The notes: a model not told the origin generated them from the sequence alone. DNA of 64,000 nucleotides from Sphingomonas adhaesiva (GCF_036946125.1 NZ_JAQIJT010000002.1:990001-1054000); one strand, 5' to 3'. Positions 1 to 8,315 are shown, counted from the first letter of the stretch. A program made the numbers and translations.

Positions 1-1633
1 GCTGCTGGAGGAGGCGGGTGCCGCCGGCGGGCAGATCCTGCACGATCTCCGGCGGGGCGAGCGACAGCTCGTCGAGCGCGATGACGTTCAGGTCGGCGAG
101 ATAACCCGGCGCCAGCACGCCGCGATCGTGCCACCCCACGTGCGCGGCATTGCGCTGCGTATAGCCGTGGACCAGCCGTTCGAGCGGGGCGGACAGGCCG
201 GACTTGCTCCCCTTCGACCACAAGGCGATGGTCGTCGTGGGGAAGCTGCCGTCGCAGATCGTGCCGCAATGCGCCCCGCCGTCGGACAGGCCGTACAGCG
301 CATGCGGTCCCGTCATCATCCCGTGCACGTCGTCGAGATTGCCGCGCGCATAGTTGATGAGCGGCATGTAGAGCAGCCGGCGACCGCCCTCTTCCATCAA
401 TACATCATAGACATGGGCGGCCGGATCGACCCCGGCCCGTGCCGCTTCCGCCGCGATCGAATGGCTTTCGTGCGGCTCGTAGTCGACCGGGTCGGTCATG
501 CGGAACATGCGGGTGAAGCCGCGGGTGATGAGCGCGATGAACCCCTCGCTGGCGTGGAAGGCGGCATGTTCGGCCAGGATCGCGGCGCGCACCTGCGGGT
601 CCGCCAGCGCGGCGAGCCGGTCGGCGACGGCCGCGCCAGCGGCGATGCGGCGATAGGTCGCGCTGACGACGAAGGGGTTGGTGGTCGAGGCGAAGGACAG
701 GATCGCGCCGATCGGGCGCGGCGCCACCTGCGTACTGACCGGCAGGCCGTCCGCCACCATCCGGTCGACCTCGGCGTAGATGCCCTTCCACCGATCGGGC
801 GCGTCGTCGGTCTGCTGCACCGTGAAGGAGACGCGCCGCCCGCTGGTGGTGGCGAGGCGGCGGATCAGCTGCAGCTCGGCCGCGGCGAAATCGTCATCGG
901 CGGTCAGATAGGCATCGGAAATCAGCTGGATCACGCCCGCCTCGGCATCCCGCAGCGCAGCGGCGATCCCCATCAGCTCGGGATCCTCCGCGGTCAGCGT
1001 CCCGATGTTGAGGCCGTCGCGGCTGCGATGCGCATGCGTGCGCGAGGTGGAGAAGCCGAGTGCGCCCGCAGCGATCGCTTCGCGCGTCAGCGTCGCCATC
1101 CGCTCCACCTCGCGCGCGCTCGGCCGCGCCAGATGATCGCCGCCGGCATCCCCCATGACATAGGCGCGCAGCGCCGCGTGCGGCAGATGCGCGCCCAGAT
1201 CGATCGTATATTCGCGCCGGGACAGCGCATCGAGATAGTCGGGGAAGCTTTCCCAATCCCACGTCAGTCCCTCTGCCAAAGCGGAGCCGGGGATGTCCTC
1301 GACGCCCTCCAGCAGCTGGATCAGCCAGTCGTGCTTGTCGCTACGCGCGGGTGCGAAGCCGACGCCGCAATTCCCCATCGCGGCGGAGGTGACGCCGTTG
1401 ATCGACGACGGCGCCAGCACCTGGTCCCAGCTGACCTGACCGTCGTAATGGGTGTGGATGTCGACGAAGCCGGGGGTCACGATGCAACCGTCGGCGTCGA
1501 TCGTCTCCCGCGCGGGGCCCTGCGCATCGCCGACCGCGACGATCCGCCCGTCCGCCACGCCCACATCGCCGCGGAACCGCGCCGCGCCGGTGCCGTCGAC
1601 GATGATGCCGTTCTTGATGAGGAGATCGTGCAC
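1..1633 (-). CDS. N-acyl-D-amino-acid deacylase (D-aminoacylase) family amidohydrolase, 3' end cut by window
   Basis: Metal-dependent amidohydrolase expected to remove the acyl group from an N-acyl D-amino acid or related amide. About 544 codons are in the window and the C terminus lies beyond base 1. The frame opens with a GTG at 1633 (VHDLLIKNG), preceded by a good GGAAAGGA ribosome site, and stays open to the edge. The beta-strand-1 metal site VDIHTHYDGQ lies near residue 66, and SDGGAHCG and HDRGVLAPGYLAD are family blocks near the C terminus. It is paralogous to the gene at 3306-5045 (shared NGxIVDGTGAA, NCGVGFAP, GVEDIPG). It is the last gene of the operon, 27 nt after the IclR gene. 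The exact substrate is unknown. Confidence 0.85.
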   Translation of the reverse strand, partial: MHDLLIKNGIIVDGTGAARFRGDVGVADGRIVAVGDAQGPARETIDADGCIVTPGFVDIHTHYDGQVSWDQVLAPSSINGVTSAAMGNCGVGFAPARSDKHDWLIQLLEGVEDIPGSALAEGLTWDWESFPDYLDALSRREYTIDLGAHLPHAALRAYVMGDAGGDHLARPSAREVERMATLTREAIAAGALGFSTSRTHAHRSRDGLNIGTLTAEDPELMGIAAALRDAEAGVIQLISDAYLTADDDFAAAELQLIRRLATTSGRRVSFTVQQTDDAPDRWKGIYAEVDRMVADGLPVSTQVAPRPIGAILSFASTTNPFVVSATYRRIAAGAAVADRLAALADPQVRAAILAEHAAFHASEGFIALITRGFTRMFRMTDPVDYEPHESHSIAAEAARAGVDPAAHVYDVLMEEGGRRLLYMPLINYARGNLDDVHGMMTGPHALYGLSDGGAHCGTICDGSFPTTTIALWSKGSKSGLSAPLERLVHGYTQRNAAHVGWHDRGVLAPGYLADLNVIALDELSLAPPEIVQDLPAGGTRLLQQ

Positions 1634-1660
1634 GGTGAAGTCCTTTCCGTTTCCGGGGCG

Positions 1661-2422
1661 TCAGGCGTCGGCTGCATCCGCCACGGCGCGCAGGCGCCGC
1701 GCGATGGGGGTGGGGTCGGCATGGCTGCCGTTGTCGAACAGGGCGGCCGCGACGACGTGGCGCAGCGGGCCGGTGCGCTCCAGCGGCACCGCCACGCCCA
1801 GCATGCCGGCGTTGACGTGTCCGCGGTCGATCCCGACGCCGTCGCGCGCGGCGATGGCGATCTCGTCGCGCCACGCGGCATAATCGGGCGCCTTCGCCCA
1901 CGGGACCTGCGCAAAGCCTCGTGCCAGCGCCGCTTCGTCCCAGTCGCCACGCGCGGCCACCAGCCGCCCCATCGCGCCCAGGAACATCGGCAGCCGCCGG
2001 CCGAGCGTGAAGGCGATCCGGATCGCCGCGCCGCAATCGGCGACATGGACCAGCTCCAGCTCGTCGCCGACCCGCCGCCACAGGCCGATCGTCGCGTGCA
2101 ATTCCTGCGCGGCGGCCACCATCGCCCGCGCGGCGCGCGTCACCGGATCGTCGCGCTCGATCAGCGGCGCGGCGAGGTCGGCCAGCCCGCCGGCCAGCGC
2201 ATAGCGTTTGGTGCGGCGGTCGAACGCGACCAGCCCCTCATATTCCAGCGTGCGCAGGATGTTGAGCGCGGTAGAGGGGTTGATCCCTTCCTCGCCGACG
2301 ATCTCGGTCAGCCGCAGGCTGTCGTCGTGCCGCCCCAGGCAGCGCAGGATCGCGATGGCGGCGGTGACCGCACCGACCGGCTTGGCCGGCTCCGTGCGGG
2401 GTAGCGGCGCCGCGCCGTTCAC
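1661..2422 (-). CDS. IclR family transcriptional regulator
   Basis: 253-aa one-component regulator. An N-terminal winged helix-turn-helix lies at about residues 15-75 (AIAILRCLGRHDDSLRLTEI, then NPSTALNILRTLEYEGLV). An IclR-type effector domain follows. The GTG start overlaps the stop of the upstream keto-acid cleavage gene as GTGA, so the two are translationally coupled; a longer upstream reading of this frame would run through that gene and is rejected. Sitting inside the amidohydrolase operon, it most likely senses a pathway substrate or intermediate and controls the promoter upstream of 5045. Family and location are clear; effector and operator are inferred. Confidence 0.9.
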   Translation of the reverse strand: MNGAAPLPRTEPAKPVGAVTAAIAILRCLGRHDDSLRLTEIVGEEGINPSTALNILRTLEYEGLVAFDRRTKRYALAGGLADLAAPLIERDDPVTRAARAMVAAAQELHATIGLWRRVGDELELVHVADCGAAIRIAFTLGRRLPMFLGAMGRLVAARGDWDEAALARGFAQVPWAKAPDYAAWRDEIAIAARDGVGIDRGHVNAGMLGVAVPLERTGPLRHVVAAALFDNGSHADPTPIARRLRAVADAADA

Positions 2423-3303
2423 CGCGGCAGGTCCAGCATCTGCGCGGCCTGCGCGGTCGTCGCGACCGGGCGACCCGCGGCGCGGGCGAGGGCGACGACC
2501 TCGGCGATCAACTCCAGATTGTGCGGCTGCCGCTCCCCGCCGAAATCCTCCAGGCCGACGCGCACGTGCCCGCCGCGGGCGATCGCGAGCGCGGCGAGGC
2601 CGGTATCGACCACATCGTCCCCGATCGCCGCCACCGCCCAGGGCAGCCCGGTGCCCTCCAGCAGCTCCAGATAGGCATCGAGCGCGCGCTCGGTCGGCGG
2701 CAGACCGAAGGTGACGGCACTCCGCCTGCCATCGAGGAAATTGTAGCGCCCGCCGAAATACAGCTTCACGAACGCCCCGCGCGGAAGCCTTCCGGCCTGC
2801 TGATAGGCCAGCACGGTGCGCAGCCAGCCGGGCTCGTAGATCGCGATGGCGGGCGCCAGCCGCTCCGCGTCGTGCAATGCCGCCAGCCACGCGATGTCCC
2901 GGTACGAGGTCGCGTAGACGAACGAGGCGCCCGGCAGGCCGTCGTCGCCATGCGTGCCGAGGTTGACCGATCCGGGATCGAACGCCCCCATCCGCACCCC
3001 GGCGCGGGCGAGGCCGCGATAATGGCCGAAGCGCGCCTCCACATCCGCCCCGGTCGCCACCGTGCCCCACAGGATCGCGTCGGGGCGCGCGGCCAGCACC
3101 GGCGCATAACCCTCCATATAGCGTGCGACCGCCGCATCGCCGGTCAGGTCCATCCGCTCGATATGCGTGTGGACGATCGCCGCCCCGGCGTCGATGGCCG
3201 CCAGCGCGGCGTCCGCGATCTCCGCGGGGGCGACGGGCACGTGCGGGTTGCGCGACCTGGGCGTGGCGCCGTTCAGCGCGGCCTCGATGATGAGCGGTGG
3301 CAT
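2419..3303 (-). CDS. Beta-keto acid cleavage enzyme (BKACE, DUF849; Kce-like)
   Basis: 294-aa member of the 3-keto-5-aminohexanoate cleavage family. Known members are Zn2+-dependent and condense a beta-keto acid with acetyl-CoA, giving acetoacetate and a new acyl-CoA. The metal-binding HxH is visible at H45-T-H47 (VHTHIE), E7 and N11 sit in the IIEAALNG start block, and a C-terminal VGLED supplies the third ligand region. The ATG start lies 2 nt after the stop of the upstream amidohydrolase, and its own stop overlaps the IclR start. Pairing with two N-acyl-amino-acid deacylase-like enzymes suggests a route that first frees an amino or keto acid and then cleaves it. The substrate cannot be read from sequence. 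Confidence 0.9.
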   Translation of the reverse strand: MPPLIIEAALNGATPRSRNPHVPVAPAEIADAALAAIDAGAAIVHTHIERMDLTGDAAVARYMEGYAPVLAARPDAILWGTVATGADVEARFGHYRGLARAGVRMGAFDPGSVNLGTHGDDGLPGASFVYATSYRDIAWLAALHDAERLAPAIAIYEPGWLRTVLAYQQAGRLPRGAFVKLYFGGRYNFLDGRRSAVTFGLPPTERALDAYLELLEGTGLPWAVAAIGDDVVDTGLAALAIARGGHVRVGLEDFGGERQPHNLELIAEVVALARAAGRPVATTAQAAQMLDLPR

Positions 3304-3305
3304 GG

Positions 3306-5045
3306 TCAGGCTGCCAGCGCCTCATGCGACGGGGCGGGGGCGGGCTGGCGTCCGCGGATCAGCTTGCCGGGCAGCGCATCGGTAGGCTCGCCGTCCCGGT
3401 AGATGACCTCGCCCGACTTGATCGTCGCGACATAGCCGGTCGCCTTCTGCATCAGCCGGCGCGCGCCGGTCGGCAGGTCGTGCACCATGTACGGCCGCCC
3501 CAGTTCCAGCGCCTCGAAGTCGATTACGTTCAGGTCCGCGAGATAGCCGGGCGCCAGTACGCCGCGGTCGTGCAATCCCACCGCCATCGCGGTGTCGCGC
3601 GTCTGCTGGCGCACCGTGGTGGCGAGGTCGAGGAGCGGCCCGCGCGTGCGGTCGCGGCACCAGTGCGTCAGCATGAAGGTCGGCAGGCTGACGTCGCAGA
3701 TCGCCCCGACATGCGCGCCGCCGTCGGACAGCCCGGCCAGCGTGTCGGGATGTTCGATCATCGCCTGCACGTTGCCGAGGTCGCCCTCGACGTAATTGTG
3801 CATCGGGAAGAACAGGAACGCACGCCCCTCGTCCTCCAGCAGCGCGTCATAGACGAGTTCGTCGGGGTGGACGCCCAGCCGTTCGGCTTCGGCGGCGATG
3901 CTGGTCGACGGATCGGGTTCGTAGTCGACGCGCTCGCCGATGCGGAACATCTTGTGCTGCGCGCCCGCGACCGAATTGACGAACGGATGGTCCTTCAGCG
4001 GGGCCTCGGCGATCAGCCGCGCGCGCAGCGCCGGGTCGCGCATCGCCGCCACCTTCTCCGCCAGCGGCAGATGCTGGATCGCGGCATAGCTCGGGCGACT
4101 GATGAAGGGGTGGACGGATCCCTGCAGCCCCAGCATCAGTCCCACGGGACGCCCCGCGATCTGCGCCTTGATCGGATAGCCCTCGGCCACCGCCTGCTCC
4201 AGCCGCCCGGTCAGTTCGCGCCACTGGTTGGGCACGACATCGGCCTGCACCATCGAGAAGCTGAGCGGCTGACCCGCGATCCGGGTCAGGTCGCGCACCA
4301 GCGAGAATTCCTCGTCCATTTCCTGAAAGTCGGATACCCACTGGATCACGCCGGACCCCGCATCCGCCAGCCCGCGCGCGATCGCCTCCATCTCCTCGCG
4401 CGCGGCGCGGACGGTCGGGGTCAGGTCGCCGTCGGCGGTGCGATGCACCATCGTGCGCGTCGTGGAGAAGCCCAGCGCGCCGTCGCGGATCGCCTCCGCG
4501 GTCAGCGCGCGCATCCGCTCGTTCTCCTCCGCGGTCGCCGGCTCGCGCCGGGCGCCGCGCTCCCCCATGACATAGACGCGCAGCGCGCCGTGCGGCACCT
4601 GTACCGCGACGTCGATGTCGTGCGGCAGGCGCTCCACCGCATCCATGTAATCGCCGAACGATTCCCACTGCCACGACAGCCCCTCGTGCAGCGCGGCGCC
4701 GGGGATGTCCTCCACCCCCTCCATCAGACGGATCAGCGTGTCGTGATCGCTCTCGCGTACCGGCGCGAAGCCGACGCCGCAATTGCCCACCACCACCGTC
4801 GTCGCACCGAGCGTCGAGGAGGGGTCGAGCCGCGAGGCCCAGGTGATCTGTCCGTCGTAATGGGTGTGGATGTCGACCCAGCCCGGCGTCACCAGTCTGC
4901 CCGTGGCGTCGATCTCGCGCGTCGCCGGGCCGGTGACGGCGCCGACCGCGACGATGCGGTCGCCCCGGATCGCGACATCGCCGCGCCAGGGCGCCGCGCC
5001 CGTGCCGTCGACGATCGTGCCGTTGCGAACGATCAGGTCGTACAT
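3306..5045 (-). CDS. N-acyl-D-amino-acid deacylase (D-aminoacylase) family amidohydrolase
   Basis: 579-aa first gene of the operon. ATG at 5045 (MYDLIVRNG) follows a GGGAGAGAG ribosome site; an in-frame ATG at 5093 lacks family support. The metal site VDIHTHYDGQ is near residue 66, NCGVGFAPV and GVEDIPGAA follow, and LSDGGAHVGAICD and HDRGVLAPGYLADLNVIDFE close the TIM-barrel and small beta domains. The length matches the D-aminoacylase/dihydroorotase-like subgroup. It is a full-length paralogue of the gene at the left window edge. No signal peptide is seen, so it is probably cytoplasmic. The specific N-acyl substrate is unknown. Confidence 0.92.
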   Translation of the reverse strand: MYDLIVRNGTIVDGTGAAPWRGDVAIRGDRIVAVGAVTGPATREIDATGRLVTPGWVDIHTHYDGQITWASRLDPSSTLGATTVVVGNCGVGFAPVRESDHDTLIRLMEGVEDIPGAALHEGLSWQWESFGDYMDAVERLPHDIDVAVQVPHGALRVYVMGERGARREPATAEENERMRALTAEAIRDGALGFSTTRTMVHRTADGDLTPTVRAAREEMEAIARGLADAGSGVIQWVSDFQEMDEEFSLVRDLTRIAGQPLSFSMVQADVVPNQWRELTGRLEQAVAEGYPIKAQIAGRPVGLMLGLQGSVHPFISRPSYAAIQHLPLAEKVAAMRDPALRARLIAEAPLKDHPFVNSVAGAQHKMFRIGERVDYEPDPSTSIAAEAERLGVHPDELVYDALLEDEGRAFLFFPMHNYVEGDLGNVQAMIEHPDTLAGLSDGGAHVGAICDVSLPTFMLTHWCRDRTRGPLLDLATTVRQQTRDTAMAVGLHDRGVLAPGYLADLNVIDFEALELGRPYMVHDLPTGARRLMQKATGYVATIKSGEVIYRDGEPTDALPGKLIRGRQPAPAPSHEALAA

Positions 5046-5115
5046 CGACTCTCTCCCAGCTCCGTCCATTTTGCGGGGAGGGTGACGGCGCAACGTGTTC
5101 CGCGCAATGGAAATT

Positions 5116-5142
5116 CGCTGGAGAGGCTGTTATTCTCCAGCG
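5116..5142. promoter_or_regulatory. Perfect 9-bp inverted repeat upstream of the amidohydrolase operon
   Basis: CGCTGGAGA and TCTCCAGCG are separated by 9 nt. The repeat is centred about 84 bp before the operon ATG at 5045 and just beyond the psd stop at 5153. It is a candidate IclR operator. No T-run follows it on the minus strand, so it is a weak candidate for the psd terminator. A second imperfect inverted pair (TCCATT...AATGGA arms) lies between it and the gene. Confidence 0.4.
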
Positions 5143-5152
5143 AGAATTCATG

Positions 5153-6001
5153 TCACGGGCGGCGACCCATCACCTCGCCCAGGCGGACCTTGCGCTCGGG
5201 CGCCCAGTCCTCGTTGAACGTTATCACGCCCGGCTCGAACAGCATGACGATGGTCGAGCCGAGCAGGAAGCGGCCCATTTCCTCGCCCTGCTCCAGCACG
5301 ACCTCGCCGGGGGCGTAATCCCATTCGGACGGGCGGTTGGTCCGCCGCGGATTGACCACGCCGTGCCACGCCGTCGCCATGCTGCCGACGATCGTCGCGC
5401 CGACCAGCACCATGACGAACGTCTTATGGTCCGGGGAGTCGAAGACGCATACCACGCGCTCGTTGCGCGCGAACAGGTTCGGCACGCCGCGCGCGGTCAG
5501 CGGGTTCACGGAAAAGAGCGCGCCGGGCACGTAGATCATGCGCCTCAGCTCCCCGTCACAGGGCATATGCAGCCGGTGATAGTCGCGCGGCGACAGATAC
5601 AGATTGGCGAAGCTGCCGTGGCGGAAGCGTGCGGCCAGCGCCGCATCGCCCCCGACCAGCTGGGTCGTGGTGAAGCGATGGCCCTTCGCCTGAAGGATAT
5701 GATGATCGTCGATGGCCCCGAACTGGCTGATCGCGCCGTCCACCGGGCACACGAAGTCCGCCGGCGCGATCGGTCGTGCGCCCGGTGCCAGCGCGCGGGT
5801 GAAGAAGTCGTTGAAGGTGGCGTAGCCGGCGATGTCCGGCACCGCCGCCTCGCTCATGTCGACGCCGTATCGGGTCACGAACCACCGGATCAGCCGCGTG
5901 GTCATCGCGCCGCCCCGCGCGCGCGCGATCCGTCCCGCCAGCGCGGTCAGCCGCTGCTGGGGCAGCAGATACTGGGGCAGGATCTTCAGGCGGTCGGACA
6001 T
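5153..6001 (-). CDS. psd: Phosphatidylserine decarboxylase proenzyme
   Basis: 282-aa enzyme that converts phosphatidylserine to phosphatidylethanolamine at the inner membrane. The self-processing LGST site (FLLGSTIVMLF, S about 249) would give the pyruvoyl-bearing alpha chain. The Asp (CPVDGAISQFG) and His (YHRLHMPCDG) of the catalytic triad are present, and the sequence resembles the E. coli-type, longer form. The ATG at 6001 follows a GAGGTG ribosome site. No pssA is adjacent. Identification is firm. Confidence 0.95.
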   Translation of the reverse strand: MSDRLKILPQYLLPQQRLTALAGRIARARGGAMTTRLIRWFVTRYGVDMSEAAVPDIAGYATFNDFFTRALAPGARPIAPADFVCPVDGAISQFGAIDDHHILQAKGHRFTTTQLVGGDAALAARFRHGSFANLYLSPRDYHRLHMPCDGELRRMIYVPGALFSVNPLTARGVPNLFARNERVVCVFDSPDHKTFVMVLVGATIVGSMATAWHGVVNPRRTNRPSEWDYAPGEVVLEQGEEMGRFLLGSTIVMLFEPGVITFNEDWAPERKVRLGEVMGRRP

Positions 6002-6146
6002 GGGCACCTCGAAACGTCGCCCCGACCTTGTACGGGCATCCCGCCGCAGGTCGACCGTTTGTGGCGCGATGGCGCGAGGCGTGCGTTTTCGTGGTGACAC
6101 GCCGCGGCGATGTCGCGACGGTGTCCCCGAACGGCAGGCGAGGGAC

Positions 6147-6641
6147 ATGATGCTCGAAACACTGGCGCCGACCGCCGCCCGGATCGGCGCGATGCTGCTC
6201 GCCCGGCGGCAGACGATCGCCGTCGCCGATGGCGCGACCGGGGGGCTCATCCTGGCCGGGCTGGTCACGGTGCCGGGGGCCACGCGCTTCTGCCGCGGCG
6301 GCGGGCTCGTCTATTCGCTGAAGGGACGCGATATCCTCCTCGGCCTGCCGCGGGACGATTATGCGGGGATGGAATCGGTGACGGAGGCCTATGCCGCGCT
6401 TCAGGCGCGCGCGATCCGCGATCGGTTCGGCGCGGACTGGGGCATCGCGGAAAGCGGCGCGGCGGGACCCGATGCGCATCCGCGCGGTGCCCCCGCCGGC
6501 CGGAGTTGCATCGCGATCGCCCGCCCCGGCGGCGAGACCGCGATGACGCTGGACACCGGCACGAGCGATCGCATCGCGAACATGGGCGCGTTCGCGGCGG
6601 CGGCGCTTCGCTTCCTCGCGGCAACGCTGGAAGAGGGTTAA
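6147..6641 (+). CDS. CinA-family C-terminal domain protein (nicotinamide-nucleotide amidohydrolase-like)
   Basis: 164-aa stand-alone CinA C-terminal (PncC-like) domain. The family deamidates nicotinamide mononucleotide. The glycine-rich ATGGL block (residues about 28-32) and the AESGAAGP block match the family, but the usual ESCTGG start of the first block reads DGATGG, so activity is uncertain. Start ATG at 6147 follows AGGCGAGGG; a second ATG follows directly. It is 145 bp from, and divergent to, psd. Its stop overlaps the convergent Crp-family gene by 4 bp. Confidence 0.75.
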   Translation: MMLETLAPTAARIGAMLLARRQTIAVADGATGGLILAGLVTVPGATRFCRGGGLVYSLKGRDILLGLPRDDYAGMESVTEAYAALQARAIRDRFGADWGIAESGAAGPDAHPRGAPAGRSCIAIARPGGETAMTLDTGTSDRIANMGAFAAAALRFLAATLEEG

Positions 6642-7288
6642 TCCGCGTCGCGGATACGCCCCAGCAGCCCGGGGTCGAGAAGGCGAATCCGGCCATAGCC
6701 GCGTGCGATCGCGCCCGCCGCCTCCAGCGCGGCGAGATGGGCGTTGGCGACCTTGCGCGACACGCCGCAGAGTTCGGCGAGGTCCGATTGCGCGAGCGGC
6801 ACGATGCCGTCGTCGGCGAACAGCATCAGCCGGGCGGCGATCCGCGCGCGCGGCGGCAGCGCCAGCATCTGCGCCAGTCCGTGGACGCTCGCATCCAGCT
6901 GCGCATAGACCAGCTCGCTGACCGCCTGCCACATGGCGGGGAGTGCGGCGCCGATCCGCTCCAGCGCGGCGTCGCTGACCGTCACGACGCGGCTCGCGGG
7001 GCCGGCGCGCGCGGTGACGATGCGCGGTCCGCCGCCGCGCCGCTGCGACTGGCCGAACGCGCCTCCGGCCCGCGCCACCCCGACCAGCACCGTCCGCGCC
7101 CCGACCGCCGCCTCCAGCCGCAGCCATCCGTCCAATACCATGACCAGCCCGGTGGCGTCGTCGCCCTCGCCATACACCCATTGTCCGGGGGCCAGCGCGA
7201 TGACGCGTCCCGTACCGGCGATGGCCGACCGAAGCGCCGCGGGTTGCCGCGCGAACCAGCGGTTGGCGAGAAGCTGATCGGGCGACAT
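6638..7288 (-). CDS. Crp/Fnr family transcriptional regulator
   Basis: 216 aa. The N-terminal cyclic-nucleotide-binding-like beta barrel (about 20-115) contains PGQWVYGEGD and GLVMVLDGWLRL. A long dimer helix follows, then a C-terminal winged helix (about 165-200, SDLAELCGVSRKVANAHLAAL). No Fnr-type cysteine cluster is seen, so it is not an Fe-S oxygen sensor. It is divergent from the TauD-type dioxygenase across an 80-bp gap holding two palindromes, so it may control itself and that gene. The ligand is unknown. Confidence 0.88.
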   Translation of the reverse strand: MSPDQLLANRWFARQPAALRSAIAGTGRVIALAPGQWVYGEGDDATGLVMVLDGWLRLEAAVGARTVLVGVARAGGAFGQSQRRGGGPRIVTARAGPASRVVTVSDAALERIGAALPAMWQAVSELVYAQLDASVHGLAQMLALPPRARIAARLMLFADDGIVPLAQSDLAELCGVSRKVANAHLAALEAAGAIARGYGRIRLLDPGLLGRIRDAD

Positions 7289-7314
7289 GATCGATCATTG
7301 TAACCTTCGTGACA
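7288..7314. promoter_or_regulatory. Palindromes in the regulator/dioxygenase divergent gap (candidate Crp-type operator)
   Basis: TGATCGATCA (7288-7297) is a perfect 10-bp palindrome that begins in the start codon of the regulator. TGTAACCTTCGTGACA (7299-7314) is a near-symmetric TGT-N10-ACA site, the general shape bound by Crp/Fnr proteins. The position suits autoregulation and control of the gene at 7369. No binding data exist here. Confidence 0.4.
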
Positions 7315-7368
7315 TTCGTCGTCCAGCCACACCATTATCCTCGCCCCATCAGCCAGAGGAGAGGATCG

Positions 7369-8202
7369 ATGACGTCAGTGCAGATGCGCCCGCTGTCCGA
7401 ACATGTCGGGGTGGAGGCGCGCGGGATCGACGTGAAGACGCTGGACGAGGCCGCCTTCGGGTCGCTGCGCGACGCGGTCGCGCACCACGGCATCCTGTTC
7501 GTGCGCGATCAGGAACTGACCCCCGAGCAGCATATCGCCTTCGCGCGGCGCTGGGGCGCGATCGACGTCAACAAATATTTCCCCGCCAACGGCGGCCATC
7601 CCGAAATCGCCGAGGTCCGCAAGGCGGAGAACCAGCAGACCAACATCGGCGGGCGCTGGCACACCGATCACAGCTATGATGCGGTGCCCGCGATGGGATC
7701 GATCCTGCTGGCCCGCGAAACCCCGCCGAGCGGCGGCGATACGCTGTTCGCCAGCCTGGGCGCGGCGTTCGACAGCCTGTCGGAGGGGATGAAGACCATG
7801 TTGCGCGGGCTGCGCGCGGTGCATTCCGCCGACCACATCTACAGCGCGGAGGGCATCTACGCGAAGACCGATCAGGGTGCCGAGCTAAAGGGGCATGACG
7901 AACGGACCCGTGCCGTCCATCCGGTGGTCATCCGTCACCCGCGCACCGGGCGCGAGATCCTGTACGTCAATCCCGCCTTCACGCTCCACTTCGACGGCTG
8001 GACGCGCGAGGAGAGCGTGCCGCTGCTCACCTATCTCTATCAGGTCGCGATGCAGGACCGCTTCCAGTGCCGCGTCAGCTGGGCGCCGGGCTCGATCGCG
8101 ATCTGGGACAATCGCTCGACCTGGCATTGCGCGATGAACGATTACCACGGCCACCGCCGGCTGATGCACCGGATCACGATCTCGGGCGAACCGCTGAACT
8201 GA
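7369..8202 (+). CDS. TauD/TfdA family Fe(II)/2-oxoglutarate-dependent dioxygenase
   Basis: 277 aa. The family hydroxylates taurine, alkyl sulfonates, sulfate esters or aryloxyacids with Fe(II), 2-oxoglutarate and O2. Iron ligands are visible as H98-x-D100 (GRWHTDHSYD) and H253 (STWHCAMN), with the 2-oxoglutarate arginine in HRRLMHRITI. The ATG at 7369 follows AGAGGAGAGG; an in-frame upstream ATG at 7309 would overlap the palindromes. The TonB receptor begins 113 bp downstream, so this may be part of an uptake-and-oxidation unit. The substrate is not predictable; true taurine use is unproven. Confidence 0.9.
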   Translation: MTSVQMRPLSEHVGVEARGIDVKTLDEAAFGSLRDAVAHHGILFVRDQELTPEQHIAFARRWGAIDVNKYFPANGGHPEIAEVRKAENQQTNIGGRWHTDHSYDAVPAMGSILLARETPPSGGDTLFASLGAAFDSLSEGMKTMLRGLRAVHSADHIYSAEGIYAKTDQGAELKGHDERTRAVHPVVIRHPRTGREILYVNPAFTLHFDGWTREESVPLLTYLYQVAMQDRFQCRVSWAPGSIAIWDNRSTWHCAMNDYHGHRRLMHRITISGEPLN

Positions 8203-8228
8203 CGGTGCGCGCGCCATCGCGGATGCCG

Positions 8229-8281
8229 ATCATCCGCTATATACGGCGAAATATATCATCCATATACGCCCGGATATAGCG
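8229..8281 (+). promoter_or_regulatory. AT-rich direct/inverted repeat segment before the TonB receptor
   Basis: This patch is much richer in A+T than its surroundings. It carries a duplicated ATCATCC-N(0-4)-TATACG word and the arms CGCTATAT (8235-8242) and ATATAGCG (8274-8281). It ends 34 bp before the receptor start. It probably contains the promoter and a regulator site for the receptor gene; no known box was matched. Confidence 0.35.
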
Positions 8282-8315
8282 CGGCGACAGGGGCCGCGCA
8301 CGGGGGTGTCGGTCG

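Noticed and set aside
128..2404. 758-codon plus-strand open frame antisense to the amidohydrolase and IclR genes
   Set aside because: High-GC antisense shadow; composition rich in Arg/Gly/Asp repeats and no domain, while the minus strand gives two clear families.
3297..5318. 673-codon plus-strand open frame across the second amidohydrolase
   Set aside because: Antisense shadow of a well-conserved enzyme; no recognisable domain or ribosome site.
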